Shown: positions 29,688-39,163, counted from the stretch's first letter. The stretch is 64,000 nucleotides of DNA from Borrelia persica No12 (GCF_000500045.1 NZ_AYOT01000146.1:310001-374000), one strand, 5' to 3'. Numbers and translations: made by a program. Notes: a model not told the origin generated them from the sequence alone.

Positions 29688-29775
29688 AAACCATCTATCA
29701 CAAATACAATTTATCTATTAAAATAGATTGAATTATGTCAATGCAAAATTTAATTTTTATATTAAAGGAAAATCT

Positions 29776-30285
29776 ATGAAACAAAAAAACATATTAGCCT
29801 TAATACTATTATTATTGTCAATATCTGCTTTTCCAAATTCAACGGCAAGAAGTAAGTTTGGAATAGGGATTTTATTACCATTTCCAATTGCATTAGAATT
29901 TAACATCAAAAACTTTGACATAGATTTAGGAATTTATAGCGGAGTAAACAATCTTTTTCAGGATTGGCAAACTTTATTCTTTGCACTAGATTACATATTT
30001 TATATGCACACTTTTGAAGAATTAAATGATGTTCTAGATTTCGCAATTGGTGGTGGTGGATATGGAACAATATGGTTCTCCAGATGGAGTCACTTCCAAG
30101 CAAAAAGTGGTCCAGTAAGCATAGGAGCCAGATTGCCATTAATATTAAATCTGGCAATATTTAGAAAAAAATTTGATATATTTTTAAAAATAGCACCCGG
30201 TATTGGACTTAATATTTGGAGTGGAGGAGCTGGATTTAGATGGGAAATGTTTACTGCTCTTGGTATTAGATATTGGTTTGAATAA
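29776..30285 (+). CDS. secreted/outer-membrane protein, Borrelia paralog family (copy 1)
   Basis: A 169-residue protein from the ATG at 29776, chosen because AAAGGA lies six bases upstream and a signal peptide follows at once (hydrophobic residues 6-18, cleavage near STA); the longer frame has neither. The mature part has alternating hydrophobic strands, begins with FGIGILLPFPIALEF, and ends in an aromatic residue pair typical of small beta-barrels. Two further genes downstream are paralogs. From memory it belongs to the Borrelia DUF3996 type. A strong terminator follows at 30301. Confidence 0.82.
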   Translation: MKQKNILALILLLLSISAFPNSTARSKFGIGILLPFPIALEFNIKNFDIDLGIYSGVNNLFQDWQTLFFALDYIFYMHTFEELNDVLDFAIGGGGYGTIWFSRWSHFQAKSGPVSIGARLPLILNLAIFRKKFDIFLKIAPGIGLNIWSGGAGFRWEMFTALGIRYWFE

Positions 30286-30300
30286 AAATGAACGTACAAA

Positions 30301-30333
30301 TTAAAAGAGAAGTACCTATTACTTCTCTTTTAA
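30301..30333 (+). terminator. hairpin terminator after paralog copy 1
   Basis: Perfect 14-bp inverted repeat (30301-30314 with 30320-30333), loop CCTAT, beginning 15 bases after the stop codon. The right arm ends in TCTTTTAA, giving a short U-run within the stem end. It should separate copy 1 from copy 2. Confidence 0.75.
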
Positions 30334-30514
30334 AATTAAATAACAATATAAATTAAACACAAATAAAACAGATAACAAATAAATCAACCTACAAAATACA
30401 AAATTCACTTAAGTTTTCATAATATATATTCTATGTAAACATAAAGAATTAACATCATTCTTTTTATTTGAAAAAATCGAATATATACTTAAGAATGAGA
30501 GGATTGATTGTCAC

Positions 30515-31033
30515 ATGAAAAGAATAATCTTAATTTTTTTATTAATAAATTATTTTAATGTTTCAGCACAAAACAAAGATACAAAAAATAAAGGTTATTT
30601 TGGAATTGGAATACTTGGACCATTTCCAAATGTATTTCAATTTACCTTAGCAAAAAACATTGAAATAGAATTTGGAATTTACAATGGACTTAAAAACCTA
30701 TTTCAAAACTTTAATACATTATTTGCATCTATAGAATTTAATGTATTCTCATCAAGCACATTTGACAAACTTAAAACCATAAATGCTTCACTGGGAATTG
30801 GAGTTTATGGGTTATGGTGGCTATCTCAATGGCAAACAACAAATAAAATATCTAATGCAACAAACATTGGCATCAAAATTTCTCTCTCTTTAAGTCTACC
30901 AGTTATCAAAAGGCATTTTGACTTATTTTTAAAAACAGGTCCAGGAATCAACATATGGGGAAAAGGAAATGACAATCCAAGACAAAAATGGGAAATATTT
31001 GCTGGACTTGGTATAAAACTTTGGCTTGCATAA
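30515..31033 (+). CDS. secreted/outer-membrane protein, Borrelia paralog family (copy 2)
   Basis: A 172-residue paralog of the upstream gene. After a signal peptide (cleavage probably after VSA) the mature part starts GYFGIGILGPFPNVFQF and shares the GIYNGLKNLFQN and FLKTGPGINIW blocks with copy 1. The predicted strand-rich profile and aromatic C-terminal end suggest an eight-strand outer-membrane barrel or periplasmic lipocalin-like fold. GAGAGG lies 12 bases before the ATG. Function unknown; an outer-surface role is inference from the signal and fold pattern. Confidence 0.82.
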   Translation: MKRIILIFLLINYFNVSAQNKDTKNKGYFGIGILGPFPNVFQFTLAKNIEIEFGIYNGLKNLFQNFNTLFASIEFNVFSSSTFDKLKTINASLGIGVYGLWWLSQWQTTNKISNATNIGIKISLSLSLPVIKRHFDLFLKTGPGINIWGKGNDNPRQKWEIFAGLGIKLWLA

Positions 31034-31100
31034 AAATAAAAAACATAATTAACATTATGCAGCTTAAAAAAATTTCAATTAAAAAGATTTTTTTATAAAT

Positions 31101-31129
31101 TTTATTAATAATTAAAGATAAAATATAAT
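31101..31129 (+). promoter_or_regulatory. weak candidate promoter of paralog copy 3
   Basis: A perfect TATAAT (31124-31129) with a 17-base spacer to a poor -35 (TTTATT, 31101-31106). The start codon of copy 3 follows 33 bases later. Confidence 0.35.
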
Positions 31130-31161
31130 GTGAGATACAAAGATAAATTATCGGGGACCTG

Positions 31162-31701
31162 ATGCAAAAAATAATACTAATAATAATACTAATATCAAGC
31201 ATATGGGTTAATGCATTTGGCAAAAGCTCATATTTAGATAGAAAAATAGGATTTGGCGGAAGTATTGGAAATCCAATATTTAACTATATTATGTCATTCC
31301 CATTTATTGATATTGAAATAGGCTACGGAGGAACCAATGGTATTAACCTGTCAAAAAAAATGCTCAAATCAAAAAAATACGATTTTAATGTATTTGTACT
31401 CTCAGCCATTGACTTAATATTTACAATACCATTAATAGAAAAACTATTTATTGGAACAGGAATTGGGAGCAATATACACATATCATCCCACAAATCAAAT
31501 TATAAAGATATGGAAATGGGCTTTGGATTTAGAATTCCAATAGCTATTTTTTATGATATAACAGATAACATAGAACTTGGACTTAAAATAGCACCTTCAA
31601 TAGAATTTGTATCAAACGCACCATCTGTTGCATACCAATACCTCTACTTAGGACTTAAGATAAATATAATAGGAGGAATATTTATTAAATATTATATTTA
31701 A
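31162..31701 (+). CDS. secreted/outer-membrane protein, Borrelia paralog family (copy 3)
   Basis: A 179-residue, more diverged member of the same local family. It has a signal peptide (cleavage near VNAFG), then IGFGGSIGNPIFNY, FPFIDIEIGYGG and a strand-rich body ending in IFIKYYI, an aromatic end typical of beta-barrels. GGGGA sits shortly before the ATG. It converges on gnd with 16 bases between the stops. Confidence 0.8.
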   Translation: MQKIILIIILISSIWVNAFGKSSYLDRKIGFGGSIGNPIFNYIMSFPFIDIEIGYGGTNGINLSKKMLKSKKYDFNVFVLSAIDLIFTIPLIEKLFIGTGIGSNIHISSHKSNYKDMEMGFGFRIPIAIFYDITDNIELGLKIAPSIEFVSNAPSVAYQYLYLGLKINIIGGIFIKYYI

Positions 31702-31717
31702 ATAATACAACCCAAAA

Positions 31718-33112
31718 TTACTCCCAAGTACTATGAAAGAATTCACCTCTATTTGAATCTATTCTCTCAAAACTATGTGCACCAAAGAAATCTCTTTGAG
31801 CCTGAATTAAATTTGCCGGCAAATAATTAGTAGAATAGGAATCTAGAAAAGAAAGACTTGCACAAAATGCTGGCAAAGGTATCCCAATCTCACTGGCCTT
31901 TGACACTATACGTCTTAAAGACTTATGATGATTTTTTATTATATCTAAGAAATAATCATCAAAAAGCAAAGTAATAAGATGTGGGTTTTTGTCATAAGCT
32001 AATTTAATCTTAGACAAAAAAACACTCTTAATAATACAACCTTCTCTCCAAATTAAAGAAATTTTTCCCAAGTTTAAATCCCAAGCATAATTAACAGATG
32101 CATTCTTAAGAATCATAAATCCTTGAGAATAAGCTAATATCTTAGCAACTAAAAGAGCATAATATAAATCTAAAATCCAATCACTAAGATCAAATTCGAC
32201 AAAGTCAATATCCATCTTAAGGATATCACTAGCAATTACCCGTTCATGCTTTAATCCTGATAGAGCTCGTGCAAATACAGATTCAAAAATCAAATTTGCT
32301 GGTACATTTAACTGCAAAGCCTCAATTGATACCCACTTTCCAGTACCTTTTTGATTTGCAACATCCAAAATTTTGTCAATTAAATATTCATTATTCTCTT
32401 TATATTTTAAAATTTTAGATGTTATCTCTATCAAATAACTCGACAAATCACCTTCTGACCACTTATCAAATACTTCAGCAATTCTCAAATTATCTAAATT
32501 AAAAGCCTTTTTCATAAAAAAATATGCTTCACCAATAAGTTGCATATCTGAATATTCAATTCCATTGTGAACCATCTTTACATAATGCCCAGCTCCATCT
32601 TTACCCAAATAAGCAGAACAAATGTCTCCCTCATTAGTCTTAGCAGCTATTTTATTTAAAATAGGTTCAATTAATTCATAAGCTTTCTTATTTCCACCAT
32701 ACATCAAAGAAGGCCCAAATCTTGCTCCTCTCTCACCACCTGAAATGCCAAGCCCAACAAAATAAATGTCCTTAGAAGATAAATCTTGCTCTCTTCTTAT
32801 AGTATCCCTATAATAAGAATTTCCACCATCAATAATGATATCAAATTTTTCAATTAAAGGTAAAAGTTCGCAAATAACCCCATCAACAGCCGAACTTGAT
32901 ATCATTAAAAAGATCTTTCTAGGTTTTTTTAAACTTCCAATAAAAGTTTCAATATCTTTAAAAGCACTAATTTTTTTATGCGGATTGTTTACAAGAAAAA
33001 CTTCTGTCTTCTCATTATCCCTATTATAAACAGAAACATTAAAACCACTATCGGCAATATTTAATGCCAAACTACTACCCATAACTCCTAGTCCATAAAT
33101 ACCAATATCCAT
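31718..33112 (-). CDS. gnd: 6-phosphogluconate dehydrogenase
   Basis: NADP-dependent oxidative decarboxylation of 6-phosphogluconate to ribulose 5-phosphate, giving NADPH and pentose for prs. The protein starts with the Rossmann motif GIYGLGVMGSSLALN; the substrate/catalytic region contains GISGGERGARFGPSLMYGG, KMVHNGIEYSDMQ and the C-terminal ALRDFFGAHSFER-like segment (QRDFFGAHSFER). The ATG at 33110-33112 is chosen over the upstream in-frame start because GGGGA lies a proper distance before it and the 464-residue length is normal; ten extra residues would otherwise precede the nucleotide-binding strand. Confidence 0.96.
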   Translation of the reverse strand: MDIGIYGLGVMGSSLALNIADSGFNVSVYNRDNEKTEVFLVNNPHKKISAFKDIETFIGSLKKPRKIFLMISSSAVDGVICELLPLIEKFDIIIDGGNSYYRDTIRREQDLSSKDIYFVGLGISGGERGARFGPSLMYGGNKKAYELIEPILNKIAAKTNEGDICSAYLGKDGAGHYVKMVHNGIEYSDMQLIGEAYFFMKKAFNLDNLRIAEVFDKWSEGDLSSYLIEITSKILKYKENNEYLIDKILDVANQKGTGKWVSIEALQLNVPANLIFESVFARALSGLKHERVIASDILKMDIDFVEFDLSDWILDLYYALLVAKILAYSQGFMILKNASVNYAWDLNLGKISLIWREGCIIKSVFLSKIKLAYDKNPHLITLLFDDYFLDIIKNHHKSLRRIVSKASEIGIPLPAFCASLSFLDSYSTNYLPANLIQAQRDFFGAHSFERIDSNRGEFFHSTWE

Positions 33113-33228
33113 TGCACCATCCCCTATCCTAATTTTGATCATAAAAAAACTTATTTATTCATTATTTTTAGATTATGTTATATTATAAAAAAAGTAAAGA
33201 TTAAACCAATACAAGACAGGAGAATTTT

Positions 33229-35076
33229 ATGAAAAAACAATTTACTACAGAGGTTAATGATTTACTTTACTTAATAATACATTCTCTTTATTCACACAAA
33301 GAAATATTTTTAAGAGAATTAATATCAAATGCCTCTGATGCTATTGACAAACTTAAGTTTTTAAACATAACTGATGAAAAATTTAAAGATATAAAATTAG
33401 ATCCCAAAATAGAAATAAACTTTGACAAGAAGTGCATAAAGATAAAAGACAATGGAATTGGTATGAACAGGACAGATTTAATTAATCATCTGGGAACCAT
33501 TGCAAAATCAGGTACTAAAGAATTTATAAATAAGTTAAAGAAAGACGAAAAAAAAGATGCAAGCCTTATTGGCCAATTTGGTGTTGGATTTTATAGTGCT
33601 TTTATTGTAGCAGAAAAAGTTGAAGTTATCACAAAAAAAATTTTAGAAGATATTGCATATATCTGGTCTAGTGATGGCAAAACAGGATACGAAATCAATG
33701 AAACAAGCAAAGATGACAATGGAACTGAAATAGTACTTCACCTTAATGAAGAAGGAACTGAATATACTAACAAATGGAAAATCCAAGAAATTGTCAAAAA
33801 ATACTCAAATCACGTAAATTACCCTATCTTTATTAAATATCAAGAACCCATAATGAAAGACGGCAAACAAGAAGGTGTTGAAGAAAGGGAAGAAAAATTA
33901 AATGACACAACAGCAATTTGGACAAAAAATAAAAATGAAATCACCAATGAAGAATATAATGAATTTTATAAAAACTTAACCCTTGACTATGAAAACCCAT
34001 TGCTACATATTCATACAAAAGCTGAAGGAAGTATTGAATACACAAATCTTTTTTATGTTCCAAGCAAAGCTTCTTACGATCTATATTATCCAAATACTAA
34101 ACCTGGCGTAAAATTATTTATAAACAGAATTTTCATTACAGATTCTGCTGACAGTTTGCTTCCAAATTATCTAAGATTTATAAAAGGAATAATAGATTGC
34201 CAAGACTTGCCTCTAAATGTAAGTAGAGAAATTTTACAACAAAATAAAATATTAGCTAAAATAAAGGTATCTTCCATAAAAAAAATACTTAGTGAACTTG
34301 AAAAATTAAGTGAAAATGATCCTAACAAATTCAATGAATTTTTTAAAGAATTTGGAAGATGTTTAAAAGAAGGGGTTTATTCTGATTTTGATAACAGAAA
34401 CAAGTTAATATCCCTAATTAGATTCAAATCTTCTAATGTAGATGGGTTTGTATCATTAAAAGAATATAAAGATAGGATGCCTGCAGAACAAAAAAGCATA
34501 TATTACATAACTGGAGGGAAGGAAAATATTCTTAAAATCAATCCTATTGTAAGTGCTTATAAAGAGAGAGGATATGAAACTCTTATTATGGATGATGAGA
34601 TTGATGAGGCTATTTTAAATTTCATCACAGAATATGAGGGAATCAAATTAAAAGCAATAAACAAAAACGAAACAAGTGATGAATTAAAAGATGAAAATTT
34701 CAAACAAATTGAAGAAGAATTTAAAGACATACTCTCTAAAATAAAAGAAATATTAAAAGATCATGTTAAAGATGTATCTCTATCAGCAACACTAATACAA
34801 GAACCATCGGCAATAATAATTGACAGCACTGATCCCACTTATCAAATGCAAAAAATAATGATGTCAATGGGACAAGAAGTCAAAGAAATAAAACCAATTC
34901 TTGAACTTAATCCAAACAATAAAATTATTAAAAATCTAAAAAATCTAGACGATGCAAATTTAGAAAAAATAAGCATCATTCTTCTTGAAGAAGCAATAAT
35001 TACTTCAGGATTACCAAGTAAAAATCCAAATCAATTCATAAACATAATAAATGAAATGTTAGAACAAAATATATAA
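33229..35076 (+). CDS. htpG: Hsp90-family chaperone HtpG
   Basis: ATP-dependent homodimeric chaperone of 615 residues. The GHKL ATPase motifs are ELISNASDAIDKL, DNGIGM and GQFGVGFYSAF; the middle domain has the catalytic Arg in LPLNVSREILQ, and a C-terminal dimerisation domain follows. The C-terminal MEEVD of eukaryotes is absent, as in bacteria. AGGAG is six to eight bases before the ATG. It is transcribed alone and ends in a hairpin terminator shared with the convergent crr. Confidence 0.97.
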   Translation: MKKQFTTEVNDLLYLIIHSLYSHKEIFLRELISNASDAIDKLKFLNITDEKFKDIKLDPKIEINFDKKCIKIKDNGIGMNRTDLINHLGTIAKSGTKEFINKLKKDEKKDASLIGQFGVGFYSAFIVAEKVEVITKKILEDIAYIWSSDGKTGYEINETSKDDNGTEIVLHLNEEGTEYTNKWKIQEIVKKYSNHVNYPIFIKYQEPIMKDGKQEGVEEREEKLNDTTAIWTKNKNEITNEEYNEFYKNLTLDYENPLLHIHTKAEGSIEYTNLFYVPSKASYDLYYPNTKPGVKLFINRIFITDSADSLLPNYLRFIKGIIDCQDLPLNVSREILQQNKILAKIKVSSIKKILSELEKLSENDPNKFNEFFKEFGRCLKEGVYSDFDNRNKLISLIRFKSSNVDGFVSLKEYKDRMPAEQKSIYYITGGKENILKINPIVSAYKERGYETLIMDDEIDEAILNFITEYEGIKLKAINKNETSDELKDENFKQIEEEFKDILSKIKEILKDHVKDVSLSATLIQEPSAIIIDSTDPTYQMQKIMMSMGQEVKEIKPILELNPNNKIIKNLKNLDDANLEKISIILLEEAIITSGLPSKNPNQFINIINEMLEQNI

Positions 35077-35083
35077 TACGACA

Positions 35084-35120
35084 AAAGTAGGTTTGCAGCA
35101 TAAGCTTGCAAACTTACTTT
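35084..35120 (+). terminator. terminator of htpG (overlaps crr 3' end)
   Basis: A 14-bp stem (35084-35097 with 35107-35120) containing one G-U pair in the plus-strand RNA and ending in a run of T, eight bases after the htpG stop. The right arm covers the crr stop codon; read on the minus strand the G-U pair becomes an A-C mismatch, so the structure favours htpG termination. Confidence 0.8.
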
Positions 35121-35683
35121 TTAACTTTAAGTACTATATCTTTACCCGCCTCAACAGGCTTAGTCTGAGATATTTGAGTCTTAATCTCTTCAGTTAAAGT
35201 GGTAGTAGAAGGCAAAACATATTCAGAACCATCGTCAAGCTTGCCAAAAACATATTCAATACTTGAAACTTCATCAGAATTTGCAATAACAACAGGAGTA
35301 ACTATTGATTCTGCATTGGCTTTCAGATATTCAAGATCAAGTCTAATAATAGTATCACCCTGTTTAACACTCATGCCTTCCTCAGCAACTCTTGTAAATC
35401 CCTTACCATTTAAATTAAGAGTATTAATACCAAAATGCACAAAGATTTCAATGCCCTCTCTAGTTTCAAGACTAAATGCATGATTGGTTTTAAAAATTTT
35501 ACCAATACTTCCATCACAAGGCGCAACCAACTCACTTCCAGTAGGCATAATTGCAATTCCATCCCCAACTATCTTTTCAGCAAAAGCCTCATCTGGAACC
35601 TTATCAATTGAAACAACCTTACCACTAACAGGTGCTATCAAATCTAAAGTAGCAGATTTTTTAAAAAAACCTAAAAATCCCAT
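35114..35683 (-). CDS. crr: PTS EIIA component, glucose type
   Basis: Phosphocarrier between HPr and a membrane EIIBC. The 189-residue protein has the EIIA-Glc pattern: acceptor His H83 in FVHFGINTL and supporting H68 in TNHAFSLE, plus GDGIAIMPTG. AGGAG overlaps the end of ptsI, and only three bases separate the two genes. It is the last gene of ptsH-ptsI-crr. In Borrelia it would serve the glucose, maltose or chitobiose EII proteins encoded elsewhere. Confidence 0.95.
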   Translation of the reverse strand: MGFLGFFKKSATLDLIAPVSGKVVSIDKVPDEAFAEKIVGDGIAIMPTGSELVAPCDGSIGKIFKTNHAFSLETREGIEIFVHFGINTLNLNGKGFTRVAEEGMSVKQGDTIIRLDLEYLKANAESIVTPVVIANSDEVSSIEYVFGKLDDGSEYVLPSTTTLTEEIKTQISQTKPVEAGKDIVLKVKK

Positions 35684-35686
35684 AAG

Positions 35687-37408
35687 TTACTCTCCTATAT
35701 ATTTATCTAAAAATTTTAAAGTCTCTGATTCTGATTTACTATGTAACACTTTAAATGCCAATTCATTTAAGTCTGACATAGTATATTTTCTAAGCAAATA
35801 TTTAATTCGAAGCGAAGCACTAGGAACCATACTTAAAGATTTAAAGCCAAGTCCAATAAGAATTAAAGCTCCAGCTTCATCTCCCCCAAGCTCACCACAA
35901 ACAGAAACATCAATACCAAAATTATTTCCAGCATCAAGAACATTTTTAATCAATCTTAAAACAGCAGGATTATATTTATCATATAAATTTGATATTTTTT
36001 GATTGCCCCTATCTACAGCCAAAGTATATTGAGTTAAATCATTAGTACCAATACTAAAGAAATCCAATTTATCCGCAAACTCAGAAGCCAGTAAAGCAGC
36101 AGAAGGAACTTCTATCATGCATCCAACTTCTAACTCCTCATCAAAAGGCAAACCCCTAGACTTTAAATTTGCTTTTGCTTTATCTACAAAATAATTAATT
36201 ACCTCAATGTCCTCATACCTAGTAAGCATAGGAACCATAATTCTTATTTTCCCATAATGACTAGCTCTAAAAATCGCATTAAATTGATTTTGTATTAAAT
36301 CCTCATAATCCATATACATTCTAAGAGCACGATACCCTAGAAAAGGATTTTCTTCCTTTGGAAAATTAAAATATGAAATTTCCTTATCTCCACCAATATC
36401 AAGAGTACGAATAGTAACAACACCTTTTTTTTCAATATTCTCTACAACTCTCTTGTAAGCTTCAAACTGCTCATCTTCTGTAGGAGGCTTTGAAGATTCC
36501 ATATATAAAAATTCTGTTCTAAAGAGTCCTATGCCATCAAGTCCATATTTATTAACATAAAAAATATCTGTTGGTGTTCCAATATTAGCCTTCAGAAATA
36601 TTTCAATACCATCTTTGGTTATTGCAGATTGATTTTTCAACTCAAAAAGCTCTTTTTCATGTTCATTATGCTTTAGTATCTTATTAGCATATGTATCAAG
36701 TTCAATAGATGAAGGACTACCAATAATTAGTGAAGAGATACCATCAATTATCAACTGCTCACCTTCTTTAATTTGAGCAATATCTAAAGGTGTCATTACA
36801 AGAGCTGGAAGTCCCATTGTCCTTGCTAAAATAGCAGCATGAGAAGTCTCCCCACCAACTGTAGTTACAAAACCCTTAACATAACTTAAATCAACTTGCA
36901 TTGTATCAGAAGGTGTCAATTCTTCAGTAATTAGAACTACATCTCTCTTAATCTCAGCAAGATCAACTAACTTATCTAAAATATTTGCAATAAGCCTATT
37001 CCTAATATCCTTAAAATCAGAAGCTCTTTCTTTTAAATAAAGATCCGAATATTCCTCTATGCTTGCAATTAATCCTTCAAAAGACAGATAAACAGCATAA
37101 GCAGCACCATAATGTTCAGTCTTAATGAAATTAATAACAGACTCAGAAAGCTCATCATCTTCAATAATTAACATCTGCCCTTCAAAAATGCCTTCCTTAT
37201 CAACACCAAGTTGAGATACAACCTTTTTTGTAAGATCTCTCAACACAGATATAGCCTTTAATTTAGCATCATTAAACTTTTTTATCTCATCATCAATTTG
37301 TAAAGAAGTAATCTTTGATTTATCAATCAATTTATCAAAATCCTTTTTGATAAAAAGTGCCTCTCCTATACCTATCCCTTTAGATATTCTTTTCCCCGAT
37401 AAAGTCAT
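35687..37408 (-). CDS. ptsI: PTS enzyme I
   Basis: Phosphoenolpyruvate-protein phosphotransferase, 573 residues, the entry of phosphate into the PTS. It shows the phospho-His signature GGETSHAAILARTMGLPAL near residue 190, the PEP-binding GLFRTEFLYM and DIGGDKE, the dimer/PEP motif FSIGTNDLTQY and the active Cys in VSVCGELGGD. Length and motif order match enzyme I of other bacteria. A GGAAGG site precedes the ATG. It starts 15 bases after ptsH. Confidence 0.97.
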   Translation of the reverse strand: MTLSGKRISKGIGIGEALFIKKDFDKLIDKSKITSLQIDDEIKKFNDAKLKAISVLRDLTKKVVSQLGVDKEGIFEGQMLIIEDDELSESVINFIKTEHYGAAYAVYLSFEGLIASIEEYSDLYLKERASDFKDIRNRLIANILDKLVDLAEIKRDVVLITEELTPSDTMQVDLSYVKGFVTTVGGETSHAAILARTMGLPALVMTPLDIAQIKEGEQLIIDGISSLIIGSPSSIELDTYANKILKHNEHEKELFELKNQSAITKDGIEIFLKANIGTPTDIFYVNKYGLDGIGLFRTEFLYMESSKPPTEDEQFEAYKRVVENIEKKGVVTIRTLDIGGDKEISYFNFPKEENPFLGYRALRMYMDYEDLIQNQFNAIFRASHYGKIRIMVPMLTRYEDIEVINYFVDKAKANLKSRGLPFDEELEVGCMIEVPSAALLASEFADKLDFFSIGTNDLTQYTLAVDRGNQKISNLYDKYNPAVLRLIKNVLDAGNNFGIDVSVCGELGGDEAGALILIGLGFKSLSMVPSASLRIKYLLRKYTMSDLNELAFKVLHSKSESETLKFLDKYIGE

Positions 37409-37423
37409 ATCAACCTTCCATAC

Positions 37424-37684
37424 CTATTCTTTAAAAGATTCAATGAGTGCAACAAGTTCAGAAACAGCCTTCTCCTCATCATCACCATCAGCACAAACCA
37501 TAAGCTTCTTACCAGAAGATAGTTCTAAAGTTTGCAACCGAAATAAACTCTTTCCGCTAACAGATTTTCCATCAGCTTCAATAGTTATATCACTAACATA
37601 CTCCTTAGCCTTTTTGACAAATGTTGATGCTGGTCTAACATGTAAACCATTAACGGCTTTAATTGTAGCCTCTTTTTTAACCAT
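37424..37684 (-). CDS. ptsH: PTS phosphocarrier HPr
   Basis: 86-residue HPr. The phosphorylatable His is H15 in NGLHVRPAS. The segment around residue 46 (GKSLFRLQTL) keeps a serine, but I see no HPr kinase gene in this window, so regulatory phosphorylation cannot be judged. AAGGGG lies upstream of the ATG. First gene of the ptsH-ptsI-crr operon. Confidence 0.95.
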   Translation of the reverse strand: MVKKEATIKAVNGLHVRPASTFVKKAKEYVSDITIEADGKSVSGKSLFRLQTLELSSGKKLMVCADGDDEEKAVSELVALIESFKE

Positions 37685-37844
37685 AAGCTTAAGCCCCTTT
37701 ATTTGAATAATTATTTTTTTGATTAAGTTACTAACAAATAAATATTATAATGCATAAAAACAAATTGATAAATTAATTCTATTGCTTTATCATTCAAATT
37801 AAACCCAAAAACTAACAATTTTTAACAATGCTAATTTTTCAAGA

Positions 37845-38705
37845 CTAAAAATTAAACAATATATCAAAATAAAAATTTTTTATAAGCCTTAAACTTCTCT
37901 CCTCCAAACTAAAATTTTTAACATCCCGAATATTTTTATCTAACATTTTAAGAGAATCTTCAATCTCAACCAAAGATAAAGGCAAAGATTTATTTAAAAG
38001 TAAAACTTGAAAATCCCTTAAAGTAATAACCTTGTCATTATAAAATATTTTCATCAAAAAATCACTTATAACATCTCTTTTAACATTTAAAAGAACACAA
38101 ATAAAGATAATATTTACCTCTTCTAAAAAATTAAATGAAAAAACAGAATCAAATATTCTGCTGTAAAAACTTTTATTCCACAAATTTGTAATTGGAAATT
38201 TTACTTTACTTAAAAATAAAGTATGACGGTTTTGTATATAGTCATCTCTATTAATACTATAAGCATTATAAGTATAGTTTTTTTTGGTCAAAATATTTTT
38301 AAATTCAATCTGTGCATCAAGACTTAACAACAAAGGATATAAATCAAAAACTGTGTTCTTATAATAAAATCCATTAGCAATATTAATGCTATTTAGACAT
38401 ATCCGATCATTGAACATAGAAATAAACTCATAAAACAATCTTGGAATATTTCTCTCCCCAAATTGCAAAACTGAATCATAAGTAACACATGGACCTATTT
38501 CCAAAAAATTGCTTCTAAGAAAAATCTTATCAAACCTTTCAAAATTATTTATTATAAAAAAGTTATCAGAGTCACTTTTCATAAAAATTTCAGGATTCTT
38601 ATGAAAATCAATCTCATTATAAATTATATAATTATTTGCACTCTGCTGAAACAAACTAACAAGTGCATTAAAATTTTCAGGATAATATACCTTCATACTA
38701 CTCAT
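37845..38705 (-). CDS. degenerate FAD-subunit-like protein of the molybdenum hydroxylase family
   Basis: 286 residues, normally annotated hypothetical. It follows the outline of the CoxM/XdhB FAD-binding subunit: an opening KVYYPENFNALVSLF (family yxxPxsleeAl), a FLEIGPCVTYDSV segment (family IGA.vt...l), then NIANGFYYKNTVFDLYPLLL at about 108-127 matching the 'TiGGNiana.P..D..PaLlaLdA' block, and HTLFLSKVKFPI near 180. The FAD-contacting glycines are mostly lost (AGGTD is replaced by YNEID; GGN by INIAN), so FAD binding is doubtful. Its ATG overlaps the stop of the previous gene (ATGA). Third gene of the operon. Homology is my inference from pattern. Confidence 0.68.
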   Translation of the reverse strand: MSSMKVYYPENFNALVSLFQQSANNYIIYNEIDFHKNPEIFMKSDSDNFFIINNFERFDKIFLRSNFLEIGPCVTYDSVLQFGERNIPRLFYEFISMFNDRICLNSINIANGFYYKNTVFDLYPLLLSLDAQIEFKNILTKKNYTYNAYSINRDDYIQNRHTLFLSKVKFPITNLWNKSFYSRIFDSVFSFNFLEEVNIIFICVLLNVKRDVISDFLMKIFYNDKVITLRDFQVLLLNKSLPLSLVEIEDSLKMLDKNIRDVKNFSLEERSLRLIKNFYFDILFNF

Positions 38706-39163
38706 TTTCTCTCTAACTCTTCCAATCGCAAATAAAGATCCAAAAAGGTATTAACATCAAGACAATGACACTTTAATATATTATAATACCCTAAAATATC
38801 AGACCTAATTATGACTTTACGTTTTAAAAGATAGTAAAATAATAATACATTAGACGAAAAGCAATTAGCACAAAACCCAAAATCACTATCCAATAAAATT
38901 TTAATTAATGTATTATAAAAACTGGTATTCTCTAAACCCTCAACAGTAATAATACTACGTCCATTTAACATACAAGCTGGCATTAAAGATGAATATACAG
39001 GTTTTAAATCTAAAAGCACTAATGAAAATCTTTGATTCATCTTTTCAATCACATTTCTCTCACCTGAATAAAAAATATCAATTAAAAGCTCTTTAGTACT
39101 CAAAGAAAGTTCAATACCCTTTGAAAGATTTTCTCCATTCAAATTAAAGCTAATTAGTATCAA
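38702..39163 (-). CDS. degenerate 2Fe-2S-subunit-like protein of the molybdenum hydroxylase family
   Basis: 153 residues from a TTG at 39161-39163, chosen because GGAG lies eight bases upstream; the GTG three codons earlier abuts that site. The start ISFNLNGENL, then VLLDLKPVYSSLM, SIITVEGLEN and FGFCANCFSSN mirror the CoxS/XdhC subunit (NGe; GACtVlldGkpV.SCl; eItTiEGL; QCGfCtPG). The four N-terminal cluster cysteines are gone (SCL is SSL), but C98-x2-C101 and C132-x-C134, the ligands of the C-terminal cluster, remain with near-normal spacing. The gene overlaps its neighbours on both sides by 4-14 bases. Confidence 0.72.
   Translation of the reverse strand: MILISFNLNGENLSKGIELSLSTKELLIDIFYSGERNVIEKMNQRFSLVLLDLKPVYSSLMPACMLNGRSIITVEGLENTSFYNTLIKILLDSDFGFCANCFSSNVLLFYYLLKRKVIIRSDILGYYNILKCHCLDVNTFLDLYLRLEELERK

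Noticed and set aside
31718-33142. Longer gnd start (ten extra codons)
   Set aside because: The extension precedes the nucleotide-binding strand, is not family-like, and carries the ribosome site of the inner ATG.
35484-36002. 172-codon open frame opposite crr/ptsI
   Set aside because: Antisense to two conserved PTS genes; its composition is that of complementary codons.
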